NCBI RefSeq assembly: GCF_004210295.1
Contig: NZ_SDAK01000001.1
Location: 992,001-1,056,000 of the forward strand
Direction of reading: 5' to 3'
From: Lactococcus sp. S-13
Lineage (GTDB): Bacteria; Bacillota; Bacilli; Lactobacillales; Streptococcaceae
DNA: 64,000 nt
Shown: positions 36,597 to 45,098 of the stretch, piece by piece
Position numbering within the stretch: position 1 is the stretch's first letter
How the letters are laid out: each line of letters starts with the position of its first letter
Translations under genes and position numbers: made by a program
The notes under the pieces: generated by a model
Database searches by the model: none
Told to the model about the DNA's origin: nothing
The model's input: only the letters and a program-made list of their open reading frames with translations

Positions 36597-37892
36597 TTAA
36601 TCAAAGACACGATCAAAAATAGCGTCAACACGAGTCAAATGATAGTTATAGTCAAATGCTGCTTCAATATCTTCATCAGTCAGATACTCACGAATTTGTG
36701 CATTAGATTCAACCAGTGGACGGAACATGACTTGCTCATCCCAAGATTTGGCAGTCAAAGGCTGCACCAAATCGTAGGCAGCTTCACGAGTCATGCCCTT
36801 TTCAATCAAGAGGAGCATAACGTGTTGGCTATAAATTAGACCAAATGTGGCATCCATATTGCGTTTCATATTTTCTGGAAAAACTGTCAGGTTTTTGACA
36901 ATATTACCAAAACGGTTGAGCATATAGTCCAAAAGCTCCGTTGTGTCTGGCGCAATAATGCGTTCAGCAGAACTGTGTGAAATGTCGCGCTCATGCCAAA
37001 GGCTAACGTCCTCAAGTGCTGTAAGCGCGTGTCCACGAATCACGCGCGCAAGACCTGTCATGTTTTCAGAGCCAATTGGATTACGTTTGTGGGGCATAGC
37101 TGAGCTACCTTTTTGTCCTTTGGCGAAAAATTCTTCCACTTCACGTTGCTCAGATTTTTGCAGACCACGGATTTCAGTGGCCATGCGCTCAATTGATGTC
37201 GCAATCAAAGCCAGCGCTTGGAAGTATTCAGCGTGCAAGTCACGTGGTAGAACTTGAGTTGAAATTTCTTGTGCACGCGTACCTAATTTTTCACAAACAT
37301 AACTTTCCACAAATGGTGGGATATTGGCAAATGTACCCACGGCACCAGAAATTTTACCTGCTTCAACAGCCTTGGCTGCGTGCTCAAAACGCTCGATATT
37401 GCGCTTCATTTCGCTGTACCAAGTCGCCAATTTTAAGCCAAAAGTGGTTGGTTCGGCATGGACACCATGGGTTCTTCCCATCATGACCGTGTATTTGTGC
37501 TCCAAAGCTTTATTTTTCACAATCTCCGCAAAATTTTGTAAATCTTGTCGCAAAATGTCATTGGCCTGCTTATAGAGGTAACCATAAGCTGTATCGACCA
37601 CATCCGTTGAAGTCAAACCATAGTGCACCCATTTGCGTTCTTCGCCTAAAGTTTCAGATACGGCGCGTGTGAAAGCAACCACGTCGTGACGCGTTTCTTT
37701 TTCAATTTCCAAAATGCGTGCCACATCAAAGCTCGCATTTTCACGAATTTTTACCACATCTGCTGCTGGAATTTCTCCAAGTTCTGCCCAGGCTTCATCT
37801 GCAAGAATTTCGACTTCAAGCCATGCTTTGAATTTATTTTCTTCTGACCAAATTTTCGCCATTTCTGGACGTGAGTAACGACTGATAACCAC
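36597..37892 (-). CDS. purB: PurB, adenylosuccinate lyase
   Basis: 431 residues. Cleaves SAICAR to AICAR and adenylosuccinate to AMP. Seen: [32 protein letters not shown] with a catalytic His, and the flexible signature [16 protein letters not shown]. The start is GTG at 37892 with AAGGAG 6 bases upstream; no ATG fits as well. Single gene with its own extended -10 promoter, away from the pur operon, with only an off-position PurR box upstream. Confidence 0.96.
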   Translation of the reverse strand: MVISRYSRPEMAKIWSEENKFKAWLEVEILADEAWAELGEIPAADVVKIRENASFDVARILEIEKETRHDVVAFTRAVSETLGEERKWVHYGLTSTDVVDTAYGYLYKQANDILRQDLQNFAEIVKNKALEHKYTVMMGRTHGVHAEPTTFGLKLATWYSEMKRNIERFEHAAKAVEAGKISGAVGTFANIPPFVESYVCEKLGTRAQEISTQVLPRDLHAEYFQALALIATSIERMATEIRGLQKSEQREVEEFFAKGQKGSSAMPHKRNPIGSENMTGLARVIRGHALTALEDVSLWHERDISHSSAERIIAPDTTELLDYMLNRFGNIVKNLTVFPENMKRNMDATFGLIYSQHVMLLLIEKGMTREAAYDLVQPLTAKSWDEQVMFRPLVESNAQIREYLTDEDIEAAFDYNYHLTRVDAIFDRVFD

Positions 37893-37932
37893 TTTTTGCT
37901 CCTTTTTTGCTGACGAATGCCTTAAAAGTTTT

Positions 37933-38042
37933 CGTCAGTATTTTCTCTCGTTTTCTATTATAACATTTTCACTGACGGAAGGTTTGGAGATTTCCGTCAG
38001 CATTTTTGAAAGTAAAAAAATTATCCGTCAAAACCGAACAAT
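37933..38042 (-). promoter_or_regulatory. purB promoter region with inverted PurR box and repeats
   Basis: Extended -10 TGTTATAAT (-10 at 37962-37957). AAAACCGAACAAT (38030-38042) is a perfect PurBox, but points away from purB and is about 86 bases from the predicted start. CGTCAGTATTTTCTCT (37933-37948) and an inverted CTGACGGAA / TTCCGTCAG pair (37972-38000) belong to the dispersed repeat family. Confidence 0.5.
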
Positions 38043-38056
38043 GCACTTTTATCATT

Positions 38057-38749
38057 TCATTCATCTAAATCATTTTCTAAAAGATTTAAAATTTTCTCGG
38101 TGTCTTTTAGAGAAATTTGCCCTGGGGCACTTGACTTTTCTAGACTTGCAAATGTCCAACAAGAGCCTGTCAAATAGCCTGAAATTCGCGAAATTCTTCC
38201 CAAATCTCCCATAGCCATCGTGATAAAATGCTCACCATACTCAAGCGTCATATCTCGCGTAATTTGTAATAAATCAAGTACATCACACTCTCGCTCCGGC
38301 ATGACGGCAACTTTTACAAAAGCGGTCTGCTCTTTATCCATTTTGATCAGACGCTCGGTCAAATCTGTCGGTATCTCATCGAAATTATGGTAAGAGAGGA
38401 CAATTTTATCGCGAAATTCTCGTAGAGCGGCAAAAGTAGAGCCATGTGTAAAGTATTCAATATCAATGAAATCAGGCTGATAAGTCAAAATTTCTTGCAA
38501 AATCTGCAGATATTTCTTCTCTGAAACTTGAATATTTCCACCCTCTCGCACAGTTCGCAAAGTAAATAAGATCTTAAAGTCCTTAAATTTTTCAAAGAAT
38601 TTCGGTGCTAAACTAAGAATTTCATCAGCCGCCAAGAAATCAGCACGCCATTCAATAATATCTGCCCCTCCATAATCACTGACAGAAACTTTATCAAGCA
38701 TTGTTAAATCCGTCAGCATTATTGGAACAACAATTTTAGTTTTTCTCAT
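38057..38749 (-). CDS. aroD: AroD, type I 3-dehydroquinate dehydratase
   Basis: 230 residues, shikimate pathway step 3. Schiff-base Lys lies in TAFVKVAVMPER; EWRADFL carries the conserved Glu-Trp-Arg near the start; FITMAMGDLGRISR and SCWTFASLEKSSAPGQIS complete the fold. The ATG at 38749 has AGGAG 6-7 bases upstream and is preferred to the TTG at 38752. Extended -10 TGCTAGAAT (38791-38786) sits about 40 bases upstream. No other aro gene is adjacent. Confidence 0.94.
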   Translation of the reverse strand: MRKTKIVVPIMLTDLTMLDKVSVSDYGGADIIEWRADFLAADEILSLAPKFFEKFKDFKILFTLRTVREGGNIQVSEKKYLQILQEILTYQPDFIDIEYFTHGSTFAALREFRDKIVLSYHNFDEIPTDLTERLIKMDKEQTAFVKVAVMPERECDVLDLLQITRDMTLEYGEHFITMAMGDLGRISRISGYLTGSCWTFASLEKSSAPGQISLKDTEKILNLLENDLDE

Positions 38750-38849
38750 CAAATTCTCCTCTCTTTTTCATAAAAGCTTTCCCTTATTCTAGCATATTTA
38801 TCGAAAGAAAGACAAAAGAAAGCGAAAAAAGCCCCTTTAACATAGCCTA

Positions 38850-39152
38850 CTAATTGTTATTTGAAATATCCTTTGCTTTCATTTTTTCTAATTCTCTTTT
38901 TATTCGCTTTGCCTTAGACCTTTTCCCAGCTTCATATCTTGCTAAAAGGAAAATAAAAATCAACAAAGGCATCGTAATATCTCGAAAATTAAAGCCTAAA
39001 ACCCCTTTAAACAAAAAGACCCCTACAAGACCTAAAAAGCACAGAGGAAGGATAGCCCCCAGATACTTATTACCAATATAGCCACAAAGGGTTTGCAAAA
39101 TTATAGCGACTACTATGACGATAACGATAACAACTTCTGCTAAATTACTCAT
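38850..39152 (-). CDS. Small membrane protein coupled to a DUF2089-like regulator
   Basis: 100 residues: three or four hydrophobic segments (about 5-22, 28-50, 57-75) and a basic coiled tail (RYEAGKRSKAKRIKRELEKM). The ATG at 39152 overlaps the stop of the upstream HTH gene by 8 bases (ATGAGTAA) and has GGGAGAG upstream; the longer frame from 39194 has no ribosome site. The layout resembles Firmicutes pairs of an HTH protein and a LiaF-like membrane protein that sense envelope stress, but no such function can be shown here. Confidence 0.68.
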   Translation of the reverse strand: MSNLAEVVIVIVIVVAIILQTLCGYIGNKYLGAILPLCFLGLVGVFLFKGVLGFNFRDITMPLLIFIFLLARYEAGKRSKAKRIKRELEKMKAKDISNNN

Positions 39153-39420
39153 CAATACTCTCCCGATATTTTCTAATAATTTCCTTGGCAACATCTAAAG
39201 CTAACTTATCGTCAATCACCATTTGCATGATGTTGATTTCAAAAGAATCTTTATTATGATCGATTAGTCTTATTTTTTCGATAATTTTGTCAACCCTAAC
39301 CCTCACTGTGGGATAACTCACCTCATACTCTCTCGCTAATTCCTTCAATGAACCCGATGCGAGTATAAATCGTTTCACAAATTCTTGCTCTTCTGTTGCC
39401 AAATTAAAAAACCAATCCAC
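39145..39420 (-). CDS. DUF2089-like helix-turn-helix protein
   Basis: 91 residues. FNLATEEQEFVKRFILASGSLKELAREYEVSYPTVRVRVDKIIEKI is a sigma-factor-type HTH, as in DUF2089 proteins. Probable DNA-binding partner of the overlapping membrane protein. The start follows AAAGGAGAGCGCTG. Target genes unknown; autoregulation is likely in such pairs. Confidence 0.72.
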   Translation of the reverse strand: MDWFFNLATEEQEFVKRFILASGSLKELAREYEVSYPTVRVRVDKIIEKIRLIDHNKDSFEINIMQMVIDDKLALDVAKEIIRKYRESIDE

Positions 39421-39554
39421 AGCGCTCTCCTTTAACTTTATTTATCAAATATTAACATTATTAAAGTAAAAAATCAAATAAAATTAAATATATCTATATT
39501 GTAGCCAAAATAAAGACCTGAACTAAAAATCAGCACCTAGTGGATTTTTAGTAA

Positions 39555-39583
39555 TAAAAAAAGTGACCGATAAATCAGTCACT
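39555..39583 (-). terminator. tRNA-Gln terminator
   Basis: AGTGAC-TGATTTATCG-GTCACT and a run of T on the minus strand, 17 bases after the tRNA. Confidence 0.8.
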
Positions 39584-39600
39584 CTACTGGAAATTTCTAA

Positions 39601-39672
39601 CTGGGATAGCTGGATTCGAACCAACGCATGAGGGAGTCAAAGTCCCTTGCCTTACCGCTTGGCTATATCCCA
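39601..39672 (-). tRNA. tRNA-Gln (anticodon TTG)
   Basis: Acceptor TGGGATA pairs with TATCCCA, discriminator G, CCA not encoded. D arm with AGCCAAGCGGTAAGGC, anticodon loop CTTTGAC, T loop GGTTCGAATCC. The T stem and other arms are complete. Read through a TTGAAA-17-TAGAAT promoter at 39738-39710. Confidence 0.96.
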
Positions 39673-39709
39673 TTATTTTGTCATTCATTATTTATTCACA
39701 ACAAGAAAC

Positions 39710-39738
39710 ATTCTATCAAAAATTATTCTAAATTTCAA
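39710..39738 (-). promoter_or_regulatory. tRNA-Gln promoter
   Basis: TTGAAA (39738-39733), a 17-base spacer and TAGAAT (39715-39710), about 38 bases before the tRNA. Confidence 0.75.
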
Positions 39739-39758
39739 GGAAAAACTCATTTCCACCC

Positions 39759-39788
39759 AAAAAATAAGACCAAAAATTGATCTTATTT
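39759..39788 (-). terminator. Terminator of the DUF2969 gene
   Basis: AAATAAGATCAA and TTGGTCTTATTT pair almost fully on the minus strand, followed by a T run. Confidence 0.7.
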
Positions 39789-39793
39789 CCCTT

Positions 39794-39997
39794 TTAAATC
39801 GATAGATTATAGGCTTTAATCGCTTCTTCCAAGGCAATCTCGAAAGTCCGCACCACAGCGACCTCTTTTCCAGAACTTATTACCACAAAAGTTCCAGCCT
39901 CTTCCTTAATTTCTGCAATAATTTTCTTGCCACTTTTAATCACTGCACCTGTTGCTGTATCGACAATCTCAAGCTCTGTATCTTTTTTCTTCGACAT
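39794..39997 (-). CDS. DUF2969-family small protein
   Basis: 67 residues, starting MSKKKDTELEIVD. Matches in size and pattern the DUF2969 proteins known from streptococci and lactococci: a small beta-rich protein (GAVIKSGKKIIAEIKEEAGTFVVISSGKEVAVV) then a helix (TFEIALEEAIKAYNL). The ATG at 39997 has a strong AAGGAGG; the upstream in-frame start at 40015 overlaps that site. Function unknown. Confidence 0.75.
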   Translation of the reverse strand: MSKKKDTELEIVDTATGAVIKSGKKIIAEIKEEAGTFVVISSGKEVAVVRTFEIALEEAIKAYNLSI

Positions 39998-40085
39998 CAC
40001 AACCTCCTTTTTCATTGAAAATTAACTTACTCAATCATAGCATTTTACAACGCTTTTGTCACGCAAAGCTTTGCTTGTTTTTAAT

Positions 40086-40121
40086 AAAAAATAGCCAATG
40101 CAGAGCTGCTTGGCCATTTTT
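40086..40121 (-). terminator. Terminator after the secreted-protein gene
   Basis: AAAATGGCCAA, inner GCAG/CTGC pairing, TTGGCTATTTT and T run on the minus strand. Confidence 0.78.
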
Positions 40122-40147
40122 AAAATTTTCGTGCTCCGTCCGTAAAC

Positions 40148-40444
40148 TCAGTCATGAGTATCTATCAGATTCACCAAACTAACCCTGTTGAAAAATGTTG
40201 AACTATTGCTACTTTCCAATGCTGTTGTTTTTTGAATCGGTTCTACCAAAACATCTGCTGTCTTGCTCTCGCTTGCCAAGTTTGCTTGATCTGAACCCTT
40301 AGCAATCTCAGAAAGTTCTGGATTGTACCAACTTTTATCTGTCAAGGCAATTGTTGTTGATTCTGCATGACGAATACTAAAGTTTACAATGGATACGAAA
40401 ACAATCAGGCAAGCTGTGAAAATGATTCGCTTTAACTTTTTCAT
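40148..40444 (-). CDS. Small secreted or membrane-tethered protein divergent from an Rgg regulator
   Basis: 98 residues. MKKLKRIIFTACLIVFVSIV is a signal peptide or anchor (positive start, hydrophobic 8-22), followed by about 70 polar residues with DKSWYNPELSEIAKGSD and a C-terminal SLVNLIDTHD. No Cys, no double-glycine leader, no LPxTG. The ATG at 40444 has GGGAGG 6-9 bases upstream and replaces the longer start at 40468. The divergent Rgg gene suggests an Rgg-controlled product or a peptide-signal precursor. No family recognised. Confidence 0.65.
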   Translation of the reverse strand: MKKLKRIIFTACLIVFVSIVNFSIRHAESTTIALTDKSWYNPELSEIAKGSDQANLASESKTADVLVEPIQKTTALESSNSSTFFNRVSLVNLIDTHD

Positions 40445-40585
40445 AATCTTCCTCCCTTTTTGTAGCACCAGCTTGAAAGCTACTAATTATCTCTTTTTCA
40501 AACCAAATTATTTAATTTTAAAAATACTTTTATTTATAAACCCTTTATTATTAGTTTACACCTTTTTTAGAATCAAAAATCGCTC

Positions 40586-40691
40586 GTTTCTAAAAAGAAA
40601 CTTCAAATTTTAGAGTTTCGAAAAAAGAACTTTTGTAATTATTCGCAACTTCTCATAATTCTTTTGTATTTTATTAAATTCATGATATAAT
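40586..40691. promoter_or_regulatory. rgg promoter with nearby inverted repeats
   Basis: Plus-strand extended -10 TGATATAAT (-10 at 40686-40691). Upstream, GTTTCT-AAAA-AGAAAC (40586-40601) is a perfect palindrome and nests with GAAACT...AGTTTC (40597-40619). These lie between the two divergent genes and are candidate Rgg operators. Confidence 0.5.
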
Positions 40692-40727
40692 CATAAAAAA
40701 CAAATACTTAGGTAAGGAGACCTCTAT

Positions 40728-41579
40728 TTGCCTTATAAAAAATACGGAGAAACTTTTCGCCGCATACGAGAACAAAAGCGCCTTGCTTTGTCCTCTTTTG
40801 TATCTATTGGTATTTCAAAAGGAACTTTGTCTAAATTTGAACGGGGAGAATCCATGATGAGTTTTGACAAAGTCGTCTTTGCTTTGCAATATATGGGAAT
40901 TACCCTTGAAGAATTTGAACATTTTTTGAATGGTTATTCGCTCAGTGAATCAGCCCAACTCTTAGAAGAACTAAAAAGAGCCACGATTACTCAAGATAAG
41001 GAAATGCTTTTTGAACTCTCAGAAGCTGCTGAACGCGAAGGTTTTCATTTTATTGCCCTGTCTGCCAAATGTTCCTATACGAGCCTTAGCCCTAATGAAA
41101 TCGATGATATTACCGACTACCTTTACGAAGTAACTGTCTGGAGTTACAAAGCACTTTGCATCTTCTATTATACCATGCACGCTTTAGCTACTCGAGATAT
41201 TTTACACATTCTTGATTTCTTTTTAGCCAAAGGACACGAATTATTTAATTCTGAGAAACATCGAAATTATCTCGTACAAGTTTGTTGTCGCGCCATTTGC
41301 ATTCTTTCTTGTCGTAAACAAAAAGAATCCGCCGAATATATCTTGCAACGACTTGACACATATAAATTGGTCAATAGTATGTTTCTACGTAATCTTCATA
41401 GCATCACTGAGGGCTTTTGGATTTATTGCTTTGAAGATAAACTCAAGGGTGACACGCAAATGCTCAAAGCTCTTGATGTTTTCTACGCCGTCAGTACTCC
41501 AGAAATCGCTAAATATTATCAATGTCAGTACGACTACTACGTCAAAGATGTTCCGCATCAGCCTCTACACTGCTGGTAA
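40728..41579 (+). CDS. Rgg/GadR/MutR-family transcription regulator
   Basis: 283 residues. N-terminal HTH (FRRIREQKRLALSSFVSIGISKGTLSKFERGESMMSFDKVVFALQYMGITLEEF) and a helical repeat domain with the family's ending, as in peptide-responsive Rgg proteins. The start is TTG (PYKKYGETFRRIR) with AAGGAG 8 bases upstream. Such regulators often respond to a short peptide encoded next door; the divergent 98-residue secreted protein is the only candidate here. It is not followed by gadCB, so it is not the glutamate-decarboxylase regulator by context. The C-terminal half has six Cys, more than usual. Confidence 0.88.
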   Translation: MPYKKYGETFRRIREQKRLALSSFVSIGISKGTLSKFERGESMMSFDKVVFALQYMGITLEEFEHFLNGYSLSESAQLLEELKRATITQDKEMLFELSEAAEREGFHFIALSAKCSYTSLSPNEIDDITDYLYEVTVWSYKALCIFYYTMHALATRDILHILDFFLAKGHELFNSEKHRNYLVQVCCRAICILSCRKQKESAEYILQRLDTYKLVNSMFLRNLHSITEGFWIYCFEDKLKGDTQMLKALDVFYAVSTPEIAKYYQCQYDYYVKDVPHQPLHCW

Positions 41580-41580
41580 T

Positions 41581-41626
41581 AAAAAAACTCAAATCATAGG
41601 AATTTATTTCATGATTTGAGTTTTTT
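41581..41626. terminator. Bidirectional terminator between rgg and trxA
   Basis: AAAAAACTCAAATCAT and ATGATTTGAGTTTTTT pair over 16 bases. Both convergent genes end here. Confidence 0.87.
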
Positions 41627-41638
41627 TATTTAAACGGC

Positions 41639-41953
41639 TTATGACAACTCAGCAATGATTGATTTAAGTTGTGTTTTTGTTTGTACACCGACGATGCGTT
41701 TCACTTCTTCACCGTCTTTTTTGAACAATAATGTTGGAATTGACATGATGCCAAAAGCTTGAGCTGTTGCTGGATTTTCATCCACATCCATTTTACAGAT
41801 TTTGAGTTCTGACTCATCCAATTCTTCTGAAAGTTGCTCTAAAATTGGAGCTTGCATCCGACATGGACCACACCAAGTTGCCCAGAAATCGACCAAAACA
41901 AGCCCTTCTTTTGTTTCTTCTTCAAATGTTGCATCTGTAATATTATATTCCAT
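41639..41953 (-). CDS. trxA: Thioredoxin
   Basis: 104 residues, with the redox motif WCGPC at 27-31 (Cys28, Cys31), cis-Pro in SIPTLLF and the buried Asp in LVDFWATW. Reduces protein disulfides in the cytoplasm. Follows mutS2 (gap 93 bases), reproducing the cvpA-mutS2-trxA order found in other Firmicutes. Confidence 0.95.
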   Translation of the reverse strand: MEYNITDATFEEETKEGLVLVDFWATWCGPCRMQAPILEQLSEELDESELKICKMDVDENPATAQAFGIMSIPTLLFKKDGEEVKRIVGVQTKTQLKSIIAELS

Positions 41954-42046
41954 TTTTTCTCCTTATTCGAAAGTTTTTTCTTCAGTAAGACTATTTTAGT
42001 GTAATTTGCTCAGAAATTCAAGGATACTGACTTTTTTTACAAGTTG

Positions 42047-44377
42047 CTATTTCAAAATAGCAATCGTAGCCCCTGAGCCACCAGCATTAATCGGTGCATA
42101 CTCATAAGATTTAATGTGGCGATGGTTTTGAAGACGTTTTTGAACCATTTCACGAATCACACCCGTCCCAATCCCATGAACAATAGTAATTTGAATCAGG
42201 TTAGCCAAGAGCGCTTGGTCAATATAATTATCCAATTCAAGCTCTGCTTCCTCATAACGCATTCCTCGCAAATCAAGCTGGGCTTTGACTTTTGAAGTAA
42301 CTTTTTTACCAATATTTTTGCTTTTAGCCTGTTTTTGTTCTTCCGTTTCAATCACTTCAAACTGATCTTCGGAAAGTTTGGTGGTTATTACACCCATTTG
42401 AACCGTCCAACGGCCATCTTTTTCTAAGCGAATGAGTTTTCCTCTTTGACCATAAGAAATCACATTGACCTCAGCGCCTTGTTTCAAGCCCCGCTGAGCT
42501 TTCGCTTTTTTGAGTACTTTATTTTTGCTAAAGTCAATCGTTGGAGCTAAGGCTTCAAGTTCAGCTCTCGCGGCAATGATTTCATGTGGTTTGAGTGCTG
42601 CTTTTTCATTGAGATTTTTCAAGATTTCTTGAGCTTCAAGACTGGCTTTTTTGACTACTTCTTGAGCTGCCGCTTGGGCTTTGGCTAATTCAAGTTCACG
42701 TTCACGATTGATTTGATTGTAAACTTTGGTTAAATCTTTATGTAGTGCAAGATTTTCCCGTTCAATTTTCTTGATATTACGAGAGCTTGCAATTACTTCA
42801 CGTGTTTTTTCTTCTAATTTTTCAATCATCTGATTGACATCGTGTTCACTATCTGAGATTTGTTGGCTAGCAAATGTGATAATATTTTCTGGCAAACCTA
42901 AACGACGTGAGATTTCAAGCGCATTTGAGCGGCCCGGTACCCCTAGTTGCAAATGATAGGTGGGTTGCATCTTATCAATATCAAATTCCATACTAGCATT
43001 GATAACTTGTGGGGTTTCAACACCATAAGCTTTTAGTTCTGGATAATGCGTGCTTGCCATTGTTTTGATTTTTTGCTCGCGAAGCTTCTCTAAAATGGCA
43101 ATCGCTAGAGCTGCGCCTTCTTTAGGATCTGTTCCCGCACCAAGTTCGTCAAAGAGAACCAAACTGTTTTCAGTTGCTTCTTCTAAAATATGAACAATAT
43201 TAGTCATGTGGCTTGAAAAAGTTGAAAGACTTTGTTCAATCGATTGCTCATCTCCAATATCTGCAAATATCTCACTGAATAAATGAATACGACTCCCATC
43301 AGCAGCTAAAATTGGTAAGCCTGATTGGGCAAGTGCACTCAATAAGCCAACTGTTTTTAGCGTGATTGTTTTCCCACCCGTGTTAGGACCAGTAATTACA
43401 ATACTATTTAACTCTGCATCAAATTTAATATCATTAGCAACTACAACTTTGGGATCAATCAATGGGTGACGAGCTGCAAATAAGAGAATATCTTTATCAG
43501 TTGCTAACTCAGGAAGGGTTGCTTTATTAGCAACTAAGTAGAGATATTTTGCTCGAATAAAGTCAATATGACCAATTAACCACGCATTTTGACGGATATC
43601 AGCGGTATAAGCTTTTAAGTCCGCAGAGAGTTCTCGATAAATTCGTGAAATTTCTTGGCGCTCTTCAATACGTTTTTGATTAAGTTTGTTATGAAGGGCA
43701 ACAACGGCATGAGGTTCAATGTAGAGAGTTTGACCAGAAGCCGACATATCATGCACAACACCAGCAATTTTATTTTTATTTTCAGCTTTGACTGGTAACA
43801 CTTGCCGTTCATTTCGAATCGTAATCACGTTCTCGGAGAGTGATGATAGATTTTTCGTCAGCATTTCCTGCATGATTTTACGGATTTCAGACTGATGATT
43901 TTTGATTGAAACTCGTAGGTGCATGAGTTCAAGGCTAGCATTATCGTAAAGGCTGCCTACGTTATCAAAAATTTCTAATTTTTTGATAAGAGCAGTTAAG
44001 TCGGTCAATTTCGCGAGGGTCAAATCAAGAGCGGGTGTAGTCACATTCTCGGCTTCAGCGAAATAGCGACTAATATTGATAGCAATTTGAATTACTTTTC
44101 TAATTTCCACAAATTCTTTGCCGTTAAGGCTAGCATCAAGTTCTAAACGACGTAGAATTTCGGACAAGTCACTGGTCTTCCCTAATTGAAGGAGACCATT
44201 TTCTTGAGTTAACAGACGAAAATCAGCAACTTCGTCAAAGAGGAGTTGGATCTTTTCTTGATCTGTGAGGGGAGTAAGGTCGGTCAATTCTTTTTGACCT
44301 TGCGCTGTTGTCAAGGCAGGTAAAAATTGTTCCTTGACTTTGTCATATTCTAATATTTTGAGAATTTTTTTATTCAT
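42047..44377 (-). CDS. mutS2: MutS2, DNA-structure or ribosome-rescue ATPase
   Basis: 776 residues. MutS-type core and ATPase with Walker A GPNTGGKT, LVLFDELGAGTDPKEG, a helical arm, KOW-like middle and C-terminal Smr nuclease domain LDLRGMRYEEAELELD...IVHGIGTGVIREMV. It lacks the mismatch-reading N-terminal domain of MutS1. In Firmicutes MutS2 suppresses recombination and acts on collided ribosomes. Between cvpA (41-base gap) and trxA. Confidence 0.96.
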   Translation of the reverse strand: MNKKILKILEYDKVKEQFLPALTTAQGQKELTDLTPLTDQEKIQLLFDEVADFRLLTQENGLLQLGKTSDLSEILRRLELDASLNGKEFVEIRKVIQIAINISRYFAEAENVTTPALDLTLAKLTDLTALIKKLEIFDNVGSLYDNASLELMHLRVSIKNHQSEIRKIMQEMLTKNLSSLSENVITIRNERQVLPVKAENKNKIAGVVHDMSASGQTLYIEPHAVVALHNKLNQKRIEERQEISRIYRELSADLKAYTADIRQNAWLIGHIDFIRAKYLYLVANKATLPELATDKDILLFAARHPLIDPKVVVANDIKFDAELNSIVITGPNTGGKTITLKTVGLLSALAQSGLPILAADGSRIHLFSEIFADIGDEQSIEQSLSTFSSHMTNIVHILEEATENSLVLFDELGAGTDPKEGAALAIAILEKLREQKIKTMASTHYPELKAYGVETPQVINASMEFDIDKMQPTYHLQLGVPGRSNALEISRRLGLPENIITFASQQISDSEHDVNQMIEKLEEKTREVIASSRNIKKIERENLALHKDLTKVYNQINRERELELAKAQAAAQEVVKKASLEAQEILKNLNEKAALKPHEIIAARAELEALAPTIDFSKNKVLKKAKAQRGLKQGAEVNVISYGQRGKLIRLEKDGRWTVQMGVITTKLSEDQFEVIETEEQKQAKSKNIGKKVTSKVKAQLDLRGMRYEEAELELDNYIDQALLANLIQITIVHGIGTGVIREMVQKRLQNHRHIKSYEYAPINAGGSGATIAILK

Positions 44378-44418
44378 TTTTATAGTTTTTCAGATTATAT
44401 AAATTTTGAGGAGCTTTT

Positions 44419-44979
44419 TTAAGCAAGCGGATTGATATGGATAATGTTTTCAATCAATAAATCTTGTAAAAAGCTTGAAGAAATAGGAGTGTGCAAGACC
44501 ATTAAACGAGTCAAAAAGCTGGCGTCAAGATGATTTTGGACAGTAGCTATTGGGACTAAACTTAATGTGATGAGAACAATCTGTAATGCGAAATAAGTGG
44601 CACAAATTCCCAATAATCCTGCAACTATTTTCCCTGTTTTTCCTAGAGGGGTAGTTTTGAATTTTAAGAAAATCCCAACGAGTCGAACAATCAGGTAAAC
44701 GAAAGTAAAAATCAGCAGAAAAGCAACGCCAGCATAAAATGCTTCGTCCAATTGAAAGAGAAGTTTATCGCTGAAAAGTAAGAGATGGGCACCTTCTGTG
44801 GCACTTGAAAAGGGAACCCAAATGCTTATTTGTTGAGCTAAATCTTTATAGTTACTTGCAGCAATCAAAATGGAAACGAGTGTTCCCAGCGTGTAAAAGC
44901 CTTGAAGAATCAATCCTCGTGCGTAACCTACCATAAATGCCCAGACTAAAGCGGCTAAGATAATCAAATTTAATATCAT
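44419..44979 (-). CDS. cvpA: CvpA-family membrane protein
   Basis: 186 residues, four membrane spans (about 3-20, 28-45, 80-105, 120-145). N-terminal ILNLIILAALVWAFMVGYARGLILQGFYTLGTLVSI is the CvpA pattern. The E. coli protein supports colicin V production; the Firmicutes role is unclear. First gene of the cvpA-mutS2-trxA group. Confidence 0.87.
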   Translation of the reverse strand: MILNLIILAALVWAFMVGYARGLILQGFYTLGTLVSILIAASNYKDLAQQISIWVPFSSATEGAHLLLFSDKLLFQLDEAFYAGVAFLLIFTFVYLIVRLVGIFLKFKTTPLGKTGKIVAGLLGICATYFALQIVLITLSLVPIATVQNHLDASFLTRLMVLHTPISSSFLQDLLIENIIHINPLA

Positions 44980-45057
44980 AAATAATTCCTAATTTGTTTT
45001 TTAGCACATCTTTCTAGCGAAAATGTGCATTTCTCTCTCTATTATAGCTTATTTCTT

Positions 45058-45092
45058 CAAAAAAACGTACCCCTCTTGTATCGAAGTACGTC
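45058..45092 (-). terminator. Terminator of the ferredoxin-NADP reductase gene
   Basis: ACGTAC and GTACGT arms with a 15-base loop and seven T on the minus strand. Confidence 0.72.
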
Positions 45093-45098
45093 TTTCTT

